Both the position numbers and the translations under genes were made by a program. The notes beneath the pieces were generated by a model, which saw nothing but the letters and a program-made list of their open reading frames with translations, did not search any database and had not been told where the DNA came from. This document shows positions 62,594 to 64,000 of a stretch of DNA of 64,000 nucleotides, piece by piece (positions within the stretch are counted from its first letter, which is position 1; the number at the start of each line of letters is the position of its first letter). Source of the DNA: Corynebacterium jeikeium (lineage in GTDB: Bacteria > Actinomycetota > Actinomycetes > Mycobacteriales > Mycobacteriaceae); NCBI RefSeq assembly GCF_000738175.1, contig NZ_JFCH01000054.1, positions 91,756 through 155,755 on the forward strand. Direction: 5' to 3'.

Positions 62594-63984
62594 GTGGTGT
62601 AACGCTTGCTGATGGTGGGTCCCGGAAAGTAGTGGGCGGCCACCGCCAGTTAGCCTTTCGACTCAACTACCACATCTCACCGAAAGGCCTATGACGATGA
62701 CCGCTGCACCGTATTCTATCGACCCGACAACCTATCTGGATGATTTGCTGGCCCAAGCGTCTCCGGATTTGATGCGCCAGATGCTGCAAGGGTTTATCAA
62801 CCAGATCCTCTCCGCCCAGGCTGACACCGTCTGCGGCGCCGAATACGGAGTTGTATCCACCGAGCGGGTCAACCACCGCAACGGGTATCGCCACCGCGAC
62901 CTTGACACCCGTGTCGGCACGATCGACGTGGCGGTGCCGAAACTGCGCCACGGCGCGTTCTTCCCAGACTGGCTGTTAGAGCGCCGCTCACGAGCAGAAC
63001 GAGCCTTATCGACTGTGATCGCCACGTGCTACCTTAAAGGGGTTTCCACCCGCAGGATGAATGATCTGGTGGCTACGCTTGGGATTTCCAGCATGTCGAA
63101 ATCGCAAGTCTCACGCATGTCAGAAGAACTCGACGACATGGTCGCAGACTTCAAAAACCGCCCACTAGACCCCGGCGGGTACGCCTTTTTATCGTGCGAT
63201 GCGCTCACGATCAAAGTCCGTGAAGGCGGCCGGGTGGTCAAATGCTCAGTGCTGCTTGCCACCGGAGTCAACGCCGACGGGTATCGCGAAATGCTCGGCA
63301 TGCACGTCGCCACCGCGGAATCCAACGCGTCGTGGAAAGGCTTCTTCCAGGACTTAAAAGCCCGCGGACTTACTGGGGTATTCCTTATCACAAGTGATGC
63401 CCACGAAGGCATCCAGCACGCCATTTCCGAAGTGCTGCCCAATGCGTCGTGGCAGCGGTGCCGCACCCATTTCGCGAAGAACCTCTACGAAAAGGTCCCG
63501 AAAACACAATGGCCGATGGTCTCTGCGATGTTCCAGACAATCTTCCAGCAACCTGACGCCACATCCACTTGGGCTCAAGCCCGCGAAGTTGTCGACCTAC
63601 TGGAGCCGAAATTCCCTCACGTCGCGGCGTATTTGGAGGAATCACTCGATGAAGTACTGGCGTTTACCGCAGCGCCGAAACCAGTCTGGACGAAGGTGTG
63701 GTCAAACAACCCCACAGAACGGTTAAACCGTGAGATCCGCCGGCGCACCGACGTCGTCGGCATTTTCCCAAACCGTGAATCCATCATCCGGCTTGTCGGT
63801 GCGGTCCTAGCCGAGCAACACGACGACTGGATCCAACAAAAACGCTACATGTCACTGACCGCACTCGAACACACCAAGCACCTCATGCACCACCCAGGAG
63901 AACATCGTGACGACCACCACCAGCTAACCGCCTAACCAAGCCCCGAACTTCATATCGAGCCGAAAGCACAAACGGCTACACCAC
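62594..63984 (+). mobile_element. IS256-family insertion sequence
   Basis: About 1.39 kb containing one full transposase. The outer ends GTGGTGTA (62594-62601) and its complement TACACCAC (63977-63984) begin imperfect inverted repeats of about 18-20 bp that share further scattered bases. I could not see an 8-bp target duplication, so the exact ends are approximate. Confidence 0.75.
62691..63935 (+). CDS. IS256-family transposase
   Basis: 414 residues, full length. DDE residues are likely Asp170 (LSCDALTIK), Asp236 (ITSDAHEG) and Glu343 in NNPTERLNREIRRRTDVVGIFPN; the RCRTHFAKN segment is also typical. No frameshift or stop, so it may be active. ATG 62691 follows GAAAGG. It lies next to a truncated serine recombinase, which it may have disrupted. 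Confidence 0.95.
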   Translation: MTMTAAPYSIDPTTYLDDLLAQASPDLMRQMLQGFINQILSAQADTVCGAEYGVVSTERVNHRNGYRHRDLDTRVGTIDVAVPKLRHGAFFPDWLLERRSRAERALSTVIATCYLKGVSTRRMNDLVATLGISSMSKSQVSRMSEELDDMVADFKNRPLDPGGYAFLSCDALTIKVREGGRVVKCSVLLATGVNADGYREMLGMHVATAESNASWKGFFQDLKARGLTGVFLITSDAHEGIQHAISEVLPNASWQRCRTHFAKNLYEKVPKTQWPMVSAMFQTIFQQPDATSTWAQAREVVDLLEPKFPHVAAYLEESLDEVLAFTAAPKPVWTKVWSNNPTERLNREIRRRTDVVGIFPNRESIIRLVGAVLAEQHDDWIQQKRYMSLTALEHTKHLMHHPGEHRDDHHQLTA

Positions 63985-64000
63985 TACACCGGACTTGACC

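Overview
The window is a high-GC actinobacterial chromosome segment, almost certainly Corynebacterium. Evidence: HtaA-domain heme proteins next to hmuTUV, DtxR-like boxes, a ThrE exporter, the otsA/otsB/LacI/zinc-ABC block arranged as in C. glutamicum, a ClgR box upstream of clpC, and frequent GTG starts that look leaderless. No species is claimed. An acyl-CoA dehydrogenase pair, an acyl-CoA synthetase, a secreted lipase and complete heme use suggest a host-associated, lipid-using member.

Positions 1-35.9 kb follow, in order, a chromosomal backbone known from Mycobacterium tuberculosis: ftsH-folE-folP-folB-folK-DUF3180-membrane protein-DUF2520-panC, then panD, lysS, clpC, mutY, carbonic anhydrase, a membrane protein, radA, lpqE, carD, ispD and ispF, with cysS and rlmB further on. 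Cargo is inserted at the joints. A galactose cluster (epimerase, Na+ symporter plus small membrane partner, galT, galK) separates panC from panD. A lipoprotein gene sits between panD and lysS. A fadE pair, thiD and fadD sit between lysS and clpC. A lipase and brnQ sit between clpC and mutY.

From 35.9 to 49.2 kb two larger blocks interrupt ispF-cysS-rlmB. The first is a three-gene ABC exporter of unknown substrate. The second is a heme acquisition and degradation operon (htaA-hmuT-hmuU-hmuV-htaB-hmuO-htaC) behind two tandem DtxR-like boxes. Here the heme oxygenase gene lies inside the uptake operon, and the last HtaA-domain protein has its two presumed heme-contact residues exchanged.

From 50 to 61 kb come a carboxylesterase, a zinc ABC transporter (znuABC type), a LacI regulator in the position of IpsA, otsB, a META lipoprotein, otsA, a histone-H1-like lysine-rich protein, thrE, tRNA-Thr and tRNA-Gly. 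Downstream of tRNA-Gly the last 2.8 kb is accessory DNA: iteron-like repeats with an operator-like palindrome, a ClbS/DfsB-like gene, the C-terminal remnant of a large serine recombinase, and an IS256-family element.

Non-coding structures of note are a 128-bp element with perfect 21-bp terminal inverted repeats (20836-20963), a 103-bp imperfect palindrome after the heme operon (49168-49270), and several short-period tandem repeats in leaders and gaps, including five CTAG tetramers spaced exactly 10 bp apart just upstream of tRNA-Thr.
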